From Pontederia crassipes (taxonomy: Eukaryota; Streptophyta; Magnoliopsida; Commelinales; Pontederiaceae), in the NCBI GenBank assembly GCA_030549335.1, contig JAUKPH010000028.1, forward strand, positions 2,046,001-2,110,000: a stretch of DNA of 64,000 nucleotides, in the 5' to 3' direction. Both the position numbers and the translations under genes were made by a program. The notes beneath the pieces were generated by a model. It searched no databases and was not told where the DNA came from. It saw only the letters and a program-made list of their open reading frames with translations. Of the stretch, positions 22,590-34,671 are shown in pieces (position 1 is the first letter of the stretch; the number at the start of each line of letters is the position of its first letter).

Positions 22590-24300
22590 AGATGCACTGA
22601 GCAATATTTATTGAATGAGAAATAATTCACATGAACAATACAATATATTGGCTCGCTTTCTAAAAGCAAACTGATACTTAATGCCAATACAATAAATAAA
22701 ACATAATCATATGGTTTTAGTAGTCCCCCACATCCAACCTTAAATGCTAAACAATACAAACTCGACAACATCGACCAAATTTAAATACAAAACAATACAA
22801 ACTCGACAAAGATATTCCAGGCTTTAAAGGGATATAAGCAACTCTTAATACAACTCTCAATCATCGACCTCCATGGCTCCCTCGCTGAGTTCCCCATCTC
22901 AGTCGTGACCTCTCAAGTCCTCCTCTGTCTCCTCAGTTCATCGTCGATGTCTTGCTTCCTCTGCAACTCCGACAGCCTCTTCATAGACGCACGCATCCTG
23001 ACAGTCGAACCTAATGAACCCCTATGACAGGGCCAATTCTACTAAGTGCTCCCTATGAGTAATTAAATTGAGAAGATTATTAATCTATTAATCCGTCAAT
23101 CCATCAAAACTAGGCAACAATGTGAAAGAATAAATAAAATAAGTATTAATTAAAACAAACTCAAAATTTAGAATGCGAGGACAACAACATGAGTCATAAG
23201 TTCATAAGAGTTATAAGAAAGAACATAAAAATCGATCAAAAAAAGAAGAAAAAGGAAAGCATAGGCAACTAATAACAATCTGAAATATGAAGATAAATGA
23301 AAGTGTGGCCAGGATTTATTGTGGATTCAAAGTATAACAATGAAAACTGCTGAGAGCTGAAAAAACACAGATATGAAATTAGAAGAGATCACAAAACAAT
23401 GGAAAAGAAAAGGTCACAAAACAATGGAAGTTGTTTATTTGACGATTAAGAAGATCGTTTAGATGCCACAGATAGATGAGAGGGGTACATGCTCTCCTCG
23501 GGGGAAAAGGGGATACATGGACAAGAGAAATATATAAATCTAAAAGAGTTTTATGGATTGTGTCGGCACCTTGTTGGAGATCTTGTTTTTTGGAGCAGCT
23601 CTCGTAGAACTAGAAGAACAATCTTGCAAACGATCTCATATGGGAAGTTAGAGAGACTGTCGAAGAGATCCTGAGTACATTGAACTTCATCAAAATAGAA
23701 AAGAGAAAAGCATGTGATTTATTCGGAGAAAAGGTGCGACATGCATAGGGAGAAAATTATAAATATGAGAAATATTTTGGCTCAAGTTCATACCTTGTAG
23801 AAGATCTCATTCACAACGAGAAAAGCAAGTGATCTATTCGGAGAAAAGGAGAGAGAGGCACTGGGAAAAAATTATAAATCTGAACAATATTTTGGCTTCA
23901 CACCTTGTAAAATATTTGATTCGCAGGGCCAAAACTAGGATCTTCTTTGCAGGAATGTGGATGACCTTTGAAGAGTCCTTCGAAGATGAGATTTTAATGG
24001 GGTTACTACTACTACTACTAATTATTTAGAATGTCATTTTTTTAAATTCGTCACATACAAATTTGTCGTTAATTTTGAATGTTAAACTCATTGAAAAGTT
24101 TAATATTAAAATATTAATTATATGCTTATATTATATTATAAATATAATTTCCAAAGAGTCTAACCTTTGGAATTATCGACGGATGATAATTAAAATATTA
24201 ATCATATATTTGTTAAAATATTATATTTTTTATTATAATTTAATTGCCAATGGATCAAGTCTTTGAAATTACCGATGAATTTCAATTAATTCTGAATGCT
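22590..24300. repeat. Intergenic with an imperfect tandem repeat (about 23480-23930)
   Basis: Three units of roughly 120-170 bp share 'ttcggagaaaagg', 'gggagaaaattataaat-tgag-aatattttggct' and 'accttgtagaagatct'. They may be remnants of a retroelement untranslated region. The rest of the interval is AT-rich with no recognisable gene. Confidence 0.4.
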
Positions 24301-24952
24301 AGATGATGTTAATTTTGCCCGTCAATAAAAAGATTTTTCTTTTCGTCACAAGGTGAGAACGAGTGTTTGTGTCGAAGTTTCTTTTGTGATCCAAAATCGA
24401 GTTGTTCTTCTGCGGTCAAGCGTGTGCAAGGTGTTCGACAAAATGTATCTTCATTATTGACTTCTTGAACTTGATAGATTCTCTGCAGTCTTGTGCGAGA
24501 CCTTCTATTGGATACCACACGTTCATCTAGTATTTCATCCACATTATTGAGGTACTGTCACCTAGTTGGAGCTGCAACATATAGGCGCCATCATCTTCTT
24601 TTTTCAAGTTGGCCATCTTTATCTCCGGTGATTGTTGTAGCCTCGACGAGTTGCCCATCAAGTTATCATTGTGTGGTTTCTTCCTGGCATCAACTTGCGA
24701 GGGCGTGTTGGCAATATCAAGGTCGTCTTCTTCATCTCATGTTGCATTGTGTCCGGTGCTATGTCATGGAACATAGTCATCATCCATTCCAATCTCATAG
24801 GTCAAGTGTGACCCTATGATATCATCAAAATTCAATTTGTTTGAGTTATTTTCTTAAATCATCGTCTTCTTCGCGTGCCACTTGGAAGAAAGATATCTAA
24901 GACACTTTTTTCATTTTTATGGATTAATTCTTGGCTCGTCCAAGGAGGACAT

Positions 24953-25390
24953 TCACAATATCATTAAATCACACAATCTTTCATTTATGAATTCATTTTC
25001 ATGCATCTTAAAAAAATCATATTGATTGTTCAAGATATTTAATCTAGATTCATTAACCTTATCGGTACATTCATATGTAATAATGAGTTTTCTCCACATT
25101 TCATCAGTGCTTTGACAATTAGAGACACAATTAAATTTCGTTGCATTCAAGGCGGACAAAATGATTTTTAGCTTTACAATCTAACTTTACAACTAATCTC
25201 TCACCTCCGGTATATTTCAAAGATGATTTTCATGCAAATCAAATCCATTTTCAATTATATCCCAAATGTCAAGAATACACGTAGGCTTGCATTCTAATTT
25301 TCAAATAGGCAAAATTAGAAGCACTAAAAAGTGGGAGACGGTTTATAGATTGACCTTCACCCAAAATGAAATCATTTAATGTCATAGCTT
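24953..25390 (-). pseudogene. Decayed copia-type gag (UBN2 domain)
   Basis: Read on the minus strand, the segment starts with an EGQSINRLPLF-like N-terminus (25385-25350) followed by FAYLKIRMQAY, then after stops ILSALNATKFNCVSNCQS, EMWRKLIITYECTDKVNESR and NQYDFFKMHENEFINE. These match the order and character of the plant copia gag UBN2 domain: the start motif with a tyrosine-lysine core, then ALN, C-S, W-L-TYE and Y-FKM-E. Several stop codons interrupt it. It lies directly downstream of the LTR at 25432-26601 on the same strand. No protease, integrase or polymerase follows. Confidence 0.75.
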
Positions 25391-25431
25391 AAAATATGTT
25401 TAAATCTTAAAATAAGAGCAACATCAATTGC

Positions 25432-26601
25432 ATATCAAAAGCATCAAAAGATAGGGGGAGTGAATTGGTGTTTTAGAAATTTTCGTGAAAGCCTCAAAAT
25501 CAATTTCTCGAAAAACGATCGCAAGCAATAAGAGAGTAAGTAAGAAAAATCAAACATAGGGAGATGCAATATGTTGACGAGGTTAAGCCTTATTCTTTGG
25601 CCTATGTCTCTGATCTCTCGACCTCGAGATCTTCAAAGATCCACTAACTTTCTCTTTTTTGTAAGGAGGGAATAATCCTATCTACATCACATTGGCTTAT
25701 TTTTTGTTCAATAGGAAAGTCACACATCTTTTTATAAAGAGCTCACAAACTCCCTCAAAACAATAAATTCCCTCCAACTATCTCATCGTGTTCACACGTA
25801 GGACTAGAAGAGGAAAGGAATGATTTGCAAATTTGAACTTTAGAAGATGCTTTAGACTTGAAAGAAGCTATGTAGTGATTTTCCTTATTTGGATAATCTT
25901 CTTGTAAGCTTTGGTACTCCTTTTATATGTTTCTCTAACTGTTCTGCGCGTCCAACACCTTTTTCAAAATTTTCTAATTAAAATATAATTGTTATTGTAC
26001 GTGTTAGTCTGCAATCAATCGAACGATTAATGTCTGTCGATCGACCGATTAATATAGTCGTTGTGTAGTTCTTCGGTTCATCTGCTATCCGATTAACTGG
26101 GTATTCAATCGGGGCACATGATCGACAATGGCACTGATGTTGGTCGCCTATGTGGTCGGACTATCAATCGATAATTGGTTGAAATTCATTCGACAAGACT
26201 TCTAACGTTAATCGATCATATAGACAGTGGACTAGTCATGTGTTGAATTTCATCCGATAAGACTTTTGACGTTGACCCGTATAGGTGGTCGATCGATGAT
26301 GTGTTGGATCTCATCCGGAAAGACTTTTGATGTTGACTGATCATGAGAGCAGTTGACCGATAACTCGATCAGTTGCACTTTTATGTGTTGTTCTAAGTTA
26401 TCATTCGACAAGTTCAATTGGTGGATCGACCAATCACAATCTGAAATAGTTTTTCTTTTATTTCAACTTCGCGATTTTTTCGAAATGCGTACTCCTATTA
26501 ATCCTATACCTATACGTTATCACTTAAGTATAAATTAATAATTTTACATCCAATCATATTTATTATCATCAAAACATGGAGGAAAATAATAGGATTCAAC
26601 T
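25432..26601 (-). mobile_element. 5' LTR of a degenerate copia element (minus strand)
   Basis: On the minus strand it begins 'gttgaatcct' with 'catgttttgatgataataaa' about 25 bp in, and ends near 'gcttttgatatgc'. The same family occurs at 47008-48263 and 57991-60039, identified by shared blocks: 'gggg-gtgaattggtgttt', 'ttgacgaggtt', 'ttggcctatgtc', 'tcgag-tc' and 'gaataatcct'. A gag remnant starts right after it, consistent with a 5' LTR. The primer-binding site is too mutated to call. Confidence 0.65.
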
Positions 26602-26650
26602 AATTAATGTCACATTACCTTCAGTAATTAACAATAATGAAAGGATAAAT

Positions 26651-26795
26651 CTAAGGCCCCGAAGAAAATGATGATGGCGCTTTGAAGATTTTAAATATTC
26701 GTGTGAGACGACATGATTGATTTTCTTAGTATTATTAAAACTATAATAATAGTTTTTTATCCACGACATTCATTAATGCATGCAAGGATTTAATT
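26651..26795. repeat. Left copy of a 140-bp direct repeat flanking 26.8-28.98 kb
   Basis: This matches 28983-29122 in the blocks 'gaagaaaatgatgat', 'ctttgaagat', 'gattgattttcttagtatta' and 'cattcattaatgcatgcaag'. The two copies bracket a cluster of non-autonomous elements, so either a local duplication preceded insertion or the cluster sits in a duplicated stretch. Confidence 0.65.
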
Positions 26796-26981
26796 GATGA
26801 TTCATTAATGATGATTGAGATGAGTGATACTCCATGGCAAAATTGAATATGTTGAGTGCCCCTTGGTCAGCACTATGCGAAGCGGAACATGAATCGCGCG
26901 ATTACGATTGGATGAAATTCTCACGTTTAAGGATGAATATCTCGCATTCGCCCATATCTGTTTCTCTCTCCCGAGCAATGT

Positions 26982-27920
26982 TAGGATCGGACCGGACAAG
27001 GATCCAGACAGGCGTCCGTTTTCGATCGAACAAGTTAGACCTGTCGGTCGAACCGGATAGTAATAAAATATTATATTTAATATGATATACTATATTAAGC
27101 TATTATATTTTGATTATATACCTATGTAAAAATGTAATTATACAAAAAATAACAATAATAAATTATAAAAATTAAATTTAAGATTTGATGTTAAAATTAT
27201 TACACACTTAATAAATGACAATCTTATTGAATTTCATTATTATATATAAATTTTATATTCTTTATTTTTTTTTTGTATTTCATATCTTTTTTATGTTAGA
27301 AGCAACAAATAAATCTTGTTTTCAAAATATTATGAAAAGATTATATATTCTATAAATAAATATATAGTATAATTAGTGGTTTATTAGCTTTGAACTTATT
27401 ACATATTAAATTAAAGAAATTTTAAATTTGTATATATAATACTATACTATGTATGTTATAATTTTGTTGTATATTATTCATATAAAAAAGAAGTTCACAC
27501 CATTCATTTCTAACTAATTTATCTAATATAATAAATAAATAATTAACTTATATTATAATATATATTTATGATATTAAAAAATGAATAAAATTATAATCCA
27601 TAAGTTAAAGTTTAAAGTTTAATAATTTCTAGGCTAAATGAAGGACAAAAGAATAAATAAGATATACAAACTACAAGCATAGCCCCAACTAATAGTAGCA
27701 ACATAAGAGTAAAAGAACAACTATAAATAATAGATGAGATAAGGGATATTTTTCAAATTTATAATAAAAAAATTTATAAAATTATTTTTTAACGAAAAAA
27801 ATAAAAAATATTGGCTCAAAACGACAGTTGAACCTAGGTTTTTCCAGTTTTTACCAAATTTTGACCAGTCTTGACTGGTTCAACTCGATTCAACTATGGG
27901 TTCGTTGGACCGTCCATTCG
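26982..27920. mobile_element. ACCGGAC-end element
   Basis: This opens 'gttaggatcggaccggac' and ends in a region of 'gaccagtcttgactggttca'-type motifs (27860-27910), around an AT-rich core without genes. It resembles 14896-16075 and 10836-10925 in terminal composition. Boundaries are approximate. Confidence 0.4.
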
Positions 27921-28016
27921 CAGTGCCTCATTCTCTATTGTTAGATCGTGATCATAGGATTTAGATTCCGCTTGGCACGATGCTAAGCAAAGGGCGCTCA
28001 GCATATTCATTTATCC

Positions 28017-28019
<3 letters not shown>

Positions 28020-28062
<43 letters not shown>
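28020..28062. repeat. (TA)n microsatellite
   Basis: An uninterrupted TA run of about 21 units directly upstream of the MITE cluster. Confidence 0.95.
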
Positions 28063-28066
<4 letters not shown>

Positions 28067-28089
28067 TATGGGTGTTCATTAGGTCGGAT

Positions 28090-28660
28090 CTAGGGGTGTT
28101 CATGGGTCGGGTTTGACCCGACCCGTGAACAAACCTGACCCAACCCGACCAAGGTTGGCCGGGCCGGGTCGGGTCGGTCCCCTGTTTTTTGTGGTAGCGA
28201 CCCGAACCGACCCGACCCGAGCCGGGCCGGGTCGGGTCAGGTCGGGTCGGGTGGTCGGGTTACCCGATCACCCTTTTTCTTTTTTTAAAAATTTTTTCTT
28301 TTATTTTTTAATATAAAAAGTATTTATTATTTGATTTTTAATACAAAATAAAGTATTTTTAAATACAAAAATATTATTTTAAATATCTATATAATTTTTT
28401 ACATTTTAAATAATTTATTTCATATTTTTTAGATTTCAAATGATATAAAACTATGCATTTAACTAAAAAAAAATTAAAAAAAGAAAAAGAAAAAACCGGG
28501 TCATTGGGTTGGGTCGGGTCAACTCGGGTTAGAAAATTCTAACCTGAACCGACCCGACCCGACTCTCGGTCAGGTCTTGGTCAGGTCGACCCGACCTTGG
28601 GTCGGGTCGGGTCGGATTTCCGAGTTCACCGGGTCGACTCGACCCGGTGAACACCCCTAG
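28090..28660. mobile_element. 571-bp MITE with 13-bp terminal inverted repeats and subterminal palindromes
   Basis: The perfect terminal inverted repeat CTAGGGGTGTTCA/TGAACACCCCTAG is flanked by a 6-bp target duplication tcggat (28084-28089 and 28661-28666). Both ends are dense in CGGGTCGGGT-type motifs around a very AT-rich core. Just inside each terminus is a near-perfect hairpin (28100-28135 and 28625-28652). There is no coding capacity. The superfamily is uncertain: the end resembles common plant hAT-like MITEs, but an 8-bp duplication is not seen. It sits inside a larger, similar AT/GGGTCG-rich segment (to about 28975). Confidence 0.8.
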
Positions 28661-29450
28661 TCGGATCATTAGGTTCACAGATTGACCGACCTAGTGAACC
28701 CTCCTATGTGTCGGGTCAGTGGTCAAGTTGGATCCAACCCAAATTCGACCCAACCCATTTTTTTACGTTTTAATTTAAACTTAAGTTTATATTTAATTTA
28801 TTTTTTTAAATTACATAAAATATTTTAAGTGAAAAATAATATTAAATAGATAGAAAACTTATTTTATACTTTAAAATAAATATTAAAAATATTTTTTATA
28901 TTAAATTGATATAAAATAGTAAAATAATTAAAAAATTAGATGTCGAATTGAACCGAGTCGAATTGGGTCGAAATTGGCACCCAAAAATCCTTGAAGAAAA
29001 TGATGATAGCCCTTTGAAGATTTAAATATTTGTGTGAGATGATATTATTGATTTTCTTAGTATTATTTTATTATTAATAGTACTTATCCATGGCATTCAT
29101 TAATGCATGCAAGAACCTAATGATCCGATCTAATCTGATTTTTATTTTTATTTAAACTTAAGTTTATATTTAATTTATTTTTTAAAAAATAAATAAATAT
29201 TTAAAGTGTAAAAATAATATTAAATAGTTAAAATGAACTTATTTTATACTTTAAAATAAATACTAAATAATATTTTATACTTTAAAATAAATATAAAATA
29301 GTAACAAAAAAAATTGGATGATAATCAGGTCGGGTTAGATTATATGTGAACCCCACAAGTCCCTTAACCCGACCCGACCTAATTTGTCGCACCTCATATA
29401 TGCACACAAATATAGAGTAACAGAATAGAATTTTTCAATAACTAGTAAAT

Positions 29451-29823
29451 TTTGGGAGGAGCGACAATGACTTTATTGTTCAAAAAGAACATAAATATCT
29501 TACATGTGTCATTGATAAAAAGTGAAATAAAAATGAAGGGGCCCAAAGTAATACTGAAGAAGAATATATATGAAAGAGATGCAACGTTCCTGTCCATATT
29601 AAGTGGATGGAGGTTGATGCCAAATTTGATTCCCATGCCAAGAAATGGGGTATGTAAAATTTAGTCATTTGTCTCCCCTTTGCAATAGGACAAGATGAGG
29701 AACACAATGCTGCATTTCTGGGACATGATCGCACTTCTGCTACTGGACATAAGCCTAAAAAGAAGAGTTCAATTCATGTATCTGAAATGTGTTCCAGGAA
29801 ACCGCTTGAGCCACAAACCTAAT
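29451..29823 (+). pseudogene. Possible decayed coding fragment of unknown identity
   Basis: One plus-strand frame reads for about 124 codons with only three internal stops and a peptide-like composition, for example DFIVQKEHKYLTCVIDKK, HIKWMEVDAKFDSHAKKW and GQDEEHNAAFLGHD, and ends KPLEPQT-stop. I do not recognise the family. It could be chance, and the reverse strand also has frames of about 60-80 codons. Confidence 0.2.
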
Positions 29824-29829
29824 TTTTGT

Positions 29830-30980
29830 GTAGAGAATCCAAATATTATTACTATCTGATTCTAAACTGAAAAAAAAAGAGATTACTATATGATTACAAG
29901 TTCATGATGAGTTGGTGTTTGGACTGCAGATAGTGAGGTTGTCCATAGACCATAAATTAGACTCGGCTGCTTCTTTCTCTGCATAGTTCATGTGATTCTA
30001 TGAGCAGAAATTGGAAGCCAAATTGTGCAAAGGTCTGAACAACCTGGGAAGTGCAGAGGAGATTAATAAGAAGGAAAATGCATGCCAAAAGAATTCTGCA
30101 AAACGACACTAAACAAGACAGATTGGTCTGACATGAGTTTTCATGATCGAAAAGTATAGCAAATCCAACATGGAAAATTCTTGTTTATCGAAAAGGATGA
30201 GCAAATGAAGCCTGATACATTTGGTCCAAACCATATGCAAATTATACAGGGTTTGAACAATTGAAATGACATGAAAAAGGGGCAATAAAGCACATTATAT
30301 ATGATCGTGACAAATAAGTAGAAGCAACAACTGCAGAGGTACGATCAAACATAGTCAATTAGAAGCACAAACAGGCAAGATCATAGACAAGTTTAATTAA
30401 ACAATTCAAATGATAATATACTGACATGAAAAATTGTAGCACGTAACGATGAGAAAAGTAAAAGCAAAATCTTTATTCTGAAAAAATGATAGAGAAAAAC
30501 TGCACTGAACAAGGACATTTTCCTGTGTCAAGAATGTAATACGCAAAACAGGATAAATAGAGCATAAAAACCGCAAGTTTATTCATCTCCAGAGTCCACA
30601 CATCTAAAGGAGAAATCTCCTACACATACGAAGCAAGCCAAGATACAATTGCCACGATATAATCTTGCTAGGTTGCAATATATTGGCTGAACGCCTGATT
30701 GCTGTATACTAAACAAACAAGATAATCAAAACACGTTTGAATTCAGTTCTCGAAAACGACACAATATGAAACAGCAAATTTACTGACAATACAAGGAAGT
30801 AAATGGTACTCTGCTTGTCCTCGAGGTCTATTACATCTTTGATCTTTTAAACCATCTAAAGTTGACGTTGTCATCATAAATTATCTGTTCTTTGCCCTGT
30901 GAACAAGAATTTCCAGCTGAAAGCGGCTGTTCCAGCTGAAGGAAACAACTGTGCCAGGAGAGATGCGGAGTTCGCTTTAA
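29830..30980. other. Downstream region of the trihelix gene; no other gene seen
   Basis: Moderately AT-rich sequence; the part next to 30990 is presumably the 3' untranslated region of the trihelix gene. I saw no exon with convincing homology. Confidence 0.4.
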
Positions 30981-30990
30981 TGCTTTCGGT

Positions 30991-32286
30991 TCATTTCAGC
31001 TTAATTTCCAGCTCCCTGCGCTTCAACTCCCATGCCAAGTGCTCATTCTCCAGCCTGATCTTTTCATTGTCGATCCTCATCTGCTCCAACTCCCTATCTT
31101 TCTTCTTTCTCGAGCTCTGCCACATAATTCGCCGCTTTTCGAGCTCCACCATCTGCGCTTCGATTTGAAGCATTTGTTCCTCCAGCCGCAGTGAACGCGT
31201 CTTCTTACTACATTGTTTCTGCAACACCGCAGGCCTTGAATTGCAACTTTGATCAGGATTCGAAGAATTCGGCACCGGCATGTTCCTCCTATCAGGCTCA
31301 AGGTGTGACAACCTTAACCTATGCTTCAAGGTGCCATCTTCCTTGTCATCACTATCTGCAACTAAATCGTCGCGGTCTTCGGCGTCGTCGTCTTCGTCGT
31401 CGATGTCATCTTGCGAAGACCTCCTGGGGTCATCCTCGCCATCTTTGAGAGCCAGCTGCAAGGATTGCCGGATGGAGGGGTCGACCGGGAGGCGCATGTG
31501 GTTTCCGTTGTGATACGAGCACATCTCCTCGTAGAAGAGGTGCTTCGAGCTCAAGATCTTTCTCACGACATCTTTGGCCTTATCAGAGAGGTGGTGCATC
31601 TGATCCAAGAGCCCCGGAGTCTCGACGACCTTGCAAGAAGTCCCCGGCCCGAGGATGTCCGTCAGCCTCTTGTACCTCTTGTTCAGATCATTGAACTTGT
31701 CCTCGCACTGCTGCGGGGACACGTAGCATCCCCTCTCCGCCATGACCTTGGAGACGAGCTTCCACTTCCCCTTCTTCTGCACCAGAGCCAGCTTCCTCTT
31801 CCTGCCGATGTTGCAGTAGGAGGCAGCGGAGGAGTCTTCCCCCAGGTAGGAGACGACGATGATGAGAAGCTTGACCGTCTGGTCGCTCCACTTCATCCTC
31901 TGCCACTGCGACGACGTCCTCTCTCGCGCGCCGCCTCCACGAGGACCATCGTCGACGGCGCCGCCCGCGGCGTTGAAACTGCGGGCGTCCTCCTCGCTCG
32001 CCGCTGGCCTGCAACCGCGCTCGCCCTTTCCGACGACCTCCGCGGACGTCGGAACCTTGAGCCGCCGCGCGGACTCCGCCGACTGCACGACTGCCGGCGT
32101 AACGCGAGCGTCGGAAGTTTGCAGTTGAAATGTCGAATTCTGGCTGTAGGACTGCTGCGGCTGCTGAACGAAGCACGAAGGTGGCGGGTCCTGTTCCTGA
32201 GCCATGAGCATCGCGTCCCCGAGATCGAATCCGCCGTAGCAGTCCTCATTCGCCAAGGTCATGTCCTCCATTAATCTCGAGTACAT
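30991..32286 (-). CDS. Trihelix (GT-factor) transcription factor, intronless
   Basis: This encodes a predicted nuclear DNA-binding protein of 431 residues from the ATG at 32286; an in-frame ATG five codons later (MEDMTLANED) is an alternative start. The N-terminal 120 residues are Gln/Ser/Gly-rich. A trihelix (Myb/SANT-like) domain lies at about 128-215 (WQRMKWSDQTVKLLI... GKWKLVSKVMAERG... CEDKFNDLNKRYKRL). A strongly acidic Asp/Glu stretch follows at about 300-330, and a charged C-terminal coiled coil rich in Glu, Leu, Lys and Arg covers about 365-431. This order (trihelix, then a C-terminal alpha-helical region) is that of plant trihelix factors of the SH4-like type; the exact clade is inferred. 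These proteins bind GT-rich promoter elements. A long open frame on the opposite strand (31411-32274) is a by-product of its GC-rich codons. Confidence 0.9.
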   Translation of the reverse strand: MYSRLMEDMTLANEDCYGGFDLGDAMLMAQEQDPPPSCFVQQPQQSYSQNSTFQLQTSDARVTPAVVQSAESARRLKVPTSAEVVGKGERGCRPAASEEDARSFNAAGGAVDDGPRGGGARERTSSQWQRMKWSDQTVKLLIIVVSYLGEDSSAASYCNIGRKRKLALVQKKGKWKLVSKVMAERGCYVSPQQCEDKFNDLNKRYKRLTDILGPGTSCKVVETPGLLDQMHHLSDKAKDVVRKILSSKHLFYEEMCSYHNGNHMRLPVDPSIRQSLQLALKDGEDDPRRSSQDDIDDEDDDAEDRDDLVADSDDKEDGTLKHRLRLSHLEPDRRNMPVPNSSNPDQSCNSRPAVLQKQCSKKTRSLRLEEQMLQIEAQMVELEKRRIMWQSSRKKKDRELEQMRIDNEKIRLENEHLAWELKRRELEIKLK

Positions 32287-32329
32287 GGCACCAGCGCGAA
32301 AAGTACTCAAAAATTCATACAACTCCTAC

Positions 32330-34660
32330 TACGATGCTTACAATGATTCCAACACGTACAGACAGCACCAGTGCTTCAGAAACAAAATCGACAGCAGAGA
32401 AGGTATCTAGTACTGGAATTGAATCCAAGGGGATATATTATTAGTGCAAATTAATGCTCTGAAAACAACTTAGCTGGATCGAGGTAATGAGGAGGGAACA
32501 GGACCAGTGCTGCTAATACTTACGGGAAGGAGGTAGGCGAGAGGAGTGGATGAGTTGGAAATGGTGGTCTCTGTGTGATTAGGAGTTATAATTAAATGCA
32601 CGGAAGGGGAGGGAGAGGTGGAGAAGAGAAGGAGATCTTTTTTGTGGACAGGAGATCTAAAGGAAGGGGGGAGTACATGGACGGGGACGGATGCGGTGAA
32701 CTTAGGACAAGCATGTGCACGGGCGGGGGCCACGCGCCCCTCTGCGTCTTGACGTAGAGTGCGGCGCTGTTGCCGAAACTTGACCAATCAGCCGGGACAG
32801 ATGCGCCAGGTATGATAAATTAATAAATAAATAAGTAAAACATGTAACAAAAATTACAGTAATATATCTAAATTAACAAACATGAACGCACGTAGTAATA
32901 ATATAAAATAATACACACAAAAAATAATCAAAATTATATGTAAATAACGAGAATAATCTTTGGGTGTCCATTTGTTCTTCTTGTTATTTTAGTTAACCAA
33001 AACATCATTTTCTATTGGACCAAATTAATGGCATTAATTTTTTGGGTAAAGAATCTAATAAATGAAGAAAAAACTGTACCATGACACATGCGCCACAATT
33101 AATAGTTTATTGAAGATATTTATTTGTTCAAGAAGAAAAAAAAAGGCCAAATGATAAAGATCAATTATTCTATTTTTCTTATAGAAGAATACTCTGAATA
33201 AACAATCCAGAGTTGCAAAAACTTGGAGATGAAGCACTCAAACTAAGAGTAGAGGAGGTAGTGTTGCATTATTCTTTTAATGAGGTTTTGGATGTGCATG
33301 GCATACTCTAAAACGGGTAGATTAGTGCTTTGCTCAAAATATCTCAATGCAATAGGGAGTTTTTTTTTTCTCCTCAATTAAAGAACGGAAGATGGAATTG
33401 GTAGCGTTTGACTTGAATGATTTGGTGTGGAGTGAATGAGTTGTTCATGAGGGGAATCGTTTATACAAATTGATGGATCAACTTGTTCAACTTGCTGCAA
33501 TTGGTCGTAAGAAAAAGTTAAAAGGTTGTGAGTTACAAGTTTATCATCAAGATGAACATGCATGGTTTGGTGGGCAAATATAATTAAGTAGCCATAACAC
33601 AAAATGATATGTTTACCTTTTCTTTTTCGTGTTCACCATGTACAATTAATCAGACACAATACATAAAAATAAAAGTAACTGCCGCAATAAATAATGGTTT
33701 CGGGTTTAATTGTGTGTCCTATTGGTCTTCATAGTTCATACGTGAACCTGTTCTCTTTTTTTTCTCTCTCTCTCCATTTTTTGCAAACAACATTTGTCCA
33801 TGGGCCGGATGAATGATCCGTTAAAAGGCCCAAACGATGGACCTACATGCGATTATTTATTTGTGTGCTTAAAATAGATCAGGTGTTGTGCTTAAAATAG
33901 ATCGTACATGAGATTTACGGTGTTTGGATAAAAAATGTAATGATGAAAATTTGAAAAGTTGATTTGATAGATAAATTTTAGTGAGAGTTTGGATAAAAAT
34001 TTTAGTGATAGATTACGATTGAGTTAAAAAATGATCATGTGTTATGCTTTTATGTTTTACGGAGAAATATGGAACATAACTTTCGGAATGAAAATATGTC
34101 TTCGATCTTGATGTAACAAGTTTGATGTCATTGCTTCTATGCCCTTGTCGTTTGACAGCAATTACATAGGCAAACCATTATATCAGCAAAGTTGTTCCAA
34201 CTTGTTTAAGAGAGCTTGAAAAAAGAGCTTGCCTAGCTTTCTTAGTTATGTCGCATCAATCACAATGATGCTATGTTATGTACATATATTGCCACGGTAA
34301 AATGATATTTTTCTGAAGGTTATCAATGTGTAGCGAAATCAAGCTTTTCAAATACAAGAATTATACTTTCCACAGAGCACAAACTCGTGGACTGACGACA
34401 TCAAACAACAAAACAAAAGAGAGTATGATACCAATAATCTATTATACAAAAGTGTATAGTGAAGCATCATGGAAAAATGGGTTGCATCAGAAAATTAAGG
34501 GTATAAAAAACCCATCAAAAGATGCAATATGCTATATGCCTATATGAAATGGGCATGGAACTGCAGAGGAAGCATCACGCATACCCTATTACCGATCACA
34601 ACACAAAACTGTTTGGCTACAAGATGACGAGGCTGTGAGATGAAGCCATGCATGCAGCAA
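32330..34660. other. Intergenic region upstream of the trihelix gene; no gene
   Basis: The first 500 bp (32330-32800) are GC-richer and probably contain the promoter and 5' untranslated region of the trihelix gene. Beyond that the DNA is AT-rich. A short direct repeat 'tgtgcttaaaatagatc' occurs twice at 33868-33905. The part just below 34672 is likely 3' untranslated region of the synthetase gene. Confidence 0.4.
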
Positions 34661-34671
34661 CAATGATGTGA

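Noticed and set aside
29630..29700. A short intron (GTATGT...GCAATAG) joining two open segments
   Set aside because: It would be only about 39 nt, below the usual minimum for plant introns, and the frame is continuous through it apart from a stop.
31411..32274. 287-codon plus-strand frame across the trihelix gene
   Set aside because: It is the antisense shadow of a GC-rich coding exon; the minus-strand frame has a clear trihelix domain and this one has no recognisable features.
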